64,000 nt of DNA, from NCBI GenBank assembly GCA_022827055.1, contig JAJDTR010000164.1:1-64000 (forward strand), read 5' to 3'. The position numbers and the translations under genes are program-made. Source of the DNA: Candidatus Poribacteria bacterium (GTDB lineage: Bacteria; Poribacteria; WGA-4E; JAJDTR01). The notes beneath the pieces were generated by a model. That model saw only the letters and a list, made by a program, of their open reading frames with translations. It did not search any database and was not told where the DNA came from. Shown here piece after piece: positions 62,256 through 64,000 of the stretch; within the stretch, counting starts at the first letter, position 1, and every line of letters starts with the position of its first letter.

Positions 62256-62876
62256 TATTCCTCAATTTATCGTGATCGCTAATGTTCAGGCAATCCGGTT
62301 GGTCGATGTCAGATTATGAACATGTATGTCCAAAAGTCGTGCATCCTAGGCGGATGAATTTGAGGAGAGTCATAGGAAACCTCTAGGGCATGTTGACATT
62401 TGAAACTTAAGCCAATATTGATTCACTTGAGACAGTATGCCGGGCAACGACAAGGGTTGCCCGTACATTGGATCAATTTCCGTAGGGGATCTCTACCGCC
62501 TTCGCTATTCGCTCAGTTGGTGGTTGGGTTTCCCAACCCGTTGGGCGAGGGAACCTCGCCCCTACGATAGGGACTTTTCGGTGAATTATGGACACGCCTT
62601 ACTTAAATGCCAACACGCCCTAGGTGCACTCCATTCTCATTTGGGATCGGTTTTGGCATGACACTTGCTCTTTATTTCGAACACGAACCGGCGAGGGTAG
62701 ATTTCGGATACGCACCGACTAGAATGCGAGCCCAGTGCGCTACTTTAGATTTGATGACGGCATCTGGGGCCGTCGGTTGACTGACGATATCATGGCGTCG
62801 TCCTGATTACACGAGATGGCAAATTGTTCGCGCCGCTGCCAACCGCAGTGGGAATATTGGATTACGGAGGAAACTC
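62256..62876. other. Gene-free spacer with palindromes before the TonB receptor gene
   Basis: No gene. CGGGCAAC/GTTGCCCG near 62441-62465, GGTTGGG-TTT-CCCAACC at 62522-62538, and GGGCGAGG-GAA-CCTCGCCC at 62543-62561, then CCTACG. A short ORF crossing these palindromes is not convincing. No known riboswitch core (B12 or TPP) is visible. Confidence 0.5.
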
Positions 62877-64000
62877 ATGTTAGATCTGCGTCCTAGTTTA
62901 GGCGTCTTGGCTTTCATCTGTGTCATGACGCAATATTCGCTGACCTTTCTAAATGGAGCGGTTGCAGACGAAGATTCCAATAAGATTTATCAATTTGAAG
63001 AAACTATTGTAACCGCCGAACGAATGGAGCATTCACTTCTAGAATCCACGGCTGCTGTGTCTGTGCGTACAGGCGCCGAAATGGAATACTTCCCGCTAAA
63101 GAATCTCGCGGATGCACTGGAAACCTTGCCCGGGATTGCGTTTTTGAACCGGGATGGATTGGGAAGAGATCCATTGGCAACGCTACGCGGTTTTTACGGC
63201 GGTGGTGAAGCGGAGTATTTGCTTGTCATGATAGATGGCAAGTCAATCAACGAACTTGAGAAAGGGTTGATGAATTGGAATGCCATTCCGCTGTCGAGTA
63301 TTGAGTCAATTGAATTTCTGCGCGGGGGCGCGTCGTCACTGTACGGCGATTCGGCAATTGGCGGCATCGTGAAGGTCGCCACTTCGGGGAAACAAAAACC
63401 CTTGAGCCAAATCTCGGTAACAGGTGGAAACTTTGGATCAATCGGCGCTCAAGCACGAAGCAGTGGTATCTGGAATGGACGGGAGTACGTGGTTTTCGGA
63501 TCAGGGGAGCGGAACACGGGCTTCCGGAAACATTCGTACCGCGCGGCAGAAAACTTTGGAGGCACTTTCACGCTGCTTAAAACGCCCAACAGCTCACTTT
63601 CTGTCTCAACAACACATCACTTCCAACAATTCGATGAGCCTGGTCCGTTGATCGGCAACGAATTGGACATCTCCCGTTCCCAATCTACGCCGTTCTATAA
63701 GTTTGACCATACGGCTGACCGTACGCATCGCGCAGCGATAGCCGGGAATCATAATCTTCATGATAGGGTGAATTTCTCTGGCTCGGTTTCCGGGGAGATT
63801 CGTGAAGCTGACGCAGTCAGGACACTTCAACTGAGTCCCGAATTTGCCGACACAAAGAATCGTCTACTTACGGCTTCACGTCTTACAAGTTCACTGCAAC
63901 TAACGTTCGACCAACTTGGCCTTCCCTTTGATAATCGTCTCAGTCTTGGCATTGACGGGGGGTTGCACTCGCTCTCGTCGGAATATTACCAGTTCCTCCT
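62877..64000 (+). CDS. TonB-dependent outer-membrane receptor (3' end outside the window)
   Basis: At least 374 aa, continuing past the window. Starts ATG 62877 after ACGGAGG. The signal peptide (RPSLGVLAFICVMTQYSLTF) is followed by a TonB-box-like EETIVTAER and the plug domain (ADALETLPGIAFLNRDGLGRDPLATLRGF, VMIDGKSIN, LSSIESIEFLRGGASSLYGDSAIGGIVKVAT), then beta-barrel strands. It imports scarce ligands such as iron complexes, cobalamin or glycans with energy from TonB. Ligand unknown. Confidence 0.9.
   Translation, partial: MLDLRPSLGVLAFICVMTQYSLTFLNGAVADEDSNKIYQFEETIVTAERMEHSLLESTAAVSVRTGAEMEYFPLKNLADALETLPGIAFLNRDGLGRDPLATLRGFYGGGEAEYLLVMIDGKSINELEKGLMNWNAIPLSSIESIEFLRGGASSLYGDSAIGGIVKVATSGKQKPLSQISVTGGNFGSIGAQARSSGIWNGREYVVFGSGERNTGFRKHSYRAAENFGGTFTLLKTPNSSLSVSTTHHFQQFDEPGPLIGNELDISRSQSTPFYKFDHTADRTHRAAIAGNHNLHDRVNFSGSVSGEIREADAVRTLQLSPEFADTKNRLLTASRLTSSLQLTFDQLGLPFDNRLSLGIDGGLHSLSSEYYQFL

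Noticed and set aside
62437-62661. 74-aa plus-strand ORF
   Set aside because: Its codons come from palindromic repeats (GGTTGGG.../GGGCGAGG...), no ribosome site and no recognisable domain.
62650-62876. Possible cobalamin riboswitch before the TonB receptor gene
   Set aside because: GCCAACCGCAGTGG looks vaguely like a B12-box part, but the other conserved core segments are absent.

Overview
The window looks like a genome fragment of an uncultivated Gram-negative-type bacterium with a large secreted and carbohydrate-active gene set. The best guess is a relative of Candidatus Poribacteria (sponge or marine). That is inference from the mix of tandem LamG proteins, a sulfatase, phytanoyl-CoA dioxygenase, many Gfo/SDR/epimerase-type enzymes, an ASPIC/UnbV protein and abundant small palindromic intergenic repeats; no rRNA or tRNA is present to confirm it. 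A kdsC-kdsA fusion, an alginate-export-type porin, a TonB receptor and lipoproteins indicate an outer membrane with Kdo-containing LPS.

Layout. 1-5.7 kb: six tandem minus-strand LamG genes behind one perfect sigma70 promoter and a hairpin-rich leader. 5.8-6.4 kb: small inverted-repeat elements. 6.4-13.3 kb: minus-strand operon of epoxide hydrolase, FGGY kinase, GH36 alpha-galactosidase and an FG-GAP/UnbV protein. 14-24 kb: Gfo/Idh dehydrogenase, PdxA, a giant secreted protein, flavin reductase, a SoxC-like molybdoenzyme and an IolD-like TPP enzyme. 24.4-26.9 kb: a Rieske-glutamate synthase-domain fusion coupled to a DUF5131 radical-SAM-like gene. 27-33.7 kb: a lipoprotein, a DUF457 protein, two divergent MazG-type genes, a PAP2 phosphatase, MmgE/PrpD, an aldo-keto reductase and an epimerase. 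33.8-36.4 kb: an unusual nucleotidyltransferase/beta-helix/DUF89 fusion. 36.4-37.8 kb: a gene-free stretch with a candidate structured RNA and two inverted-repeat elements. 37.9-42.4 kb: sulfatase, SDR, uronate dehydrogenase-like and PQQ-propeller genes. 42.6-64 kb: RRM protein, KdsC-KdsA, protoporphyrinogen oxidase, acyl-CoA dehydrogenase, porin, ABC-2 permease, TrpS with a leader ORF and terminator, PhyH, two cyclophilin-type lipoproteins, a LecA-like lectin, DUF1844, MATE, UbiD, DUF502, a BMP-type nucleoside uptake pair, and a TonB receptor running off the end.

The sugar genes suggest harvest of sulfated or galactose-containing glycans: the sulfatase and alpha-galactosidase release sugars, and kinase, dehydrogenases, epimerases, IolD and PdxA process them. 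Promoters are unusually easy to see (TTGACA or TTGCAA, 17 bp, TATAAT), and several lie about 160-260 nt upstream of their genes. The observations most worth following are the trpS leader, the NTase-DUF89 fusion, the KdsC-KdsA fusion, the candidate RNA at 36689-36816, the start-less LamG copy, and two families of non-autonomous terminal-inverted-repeat elements alongside a general class of triplet-loop hairpins.
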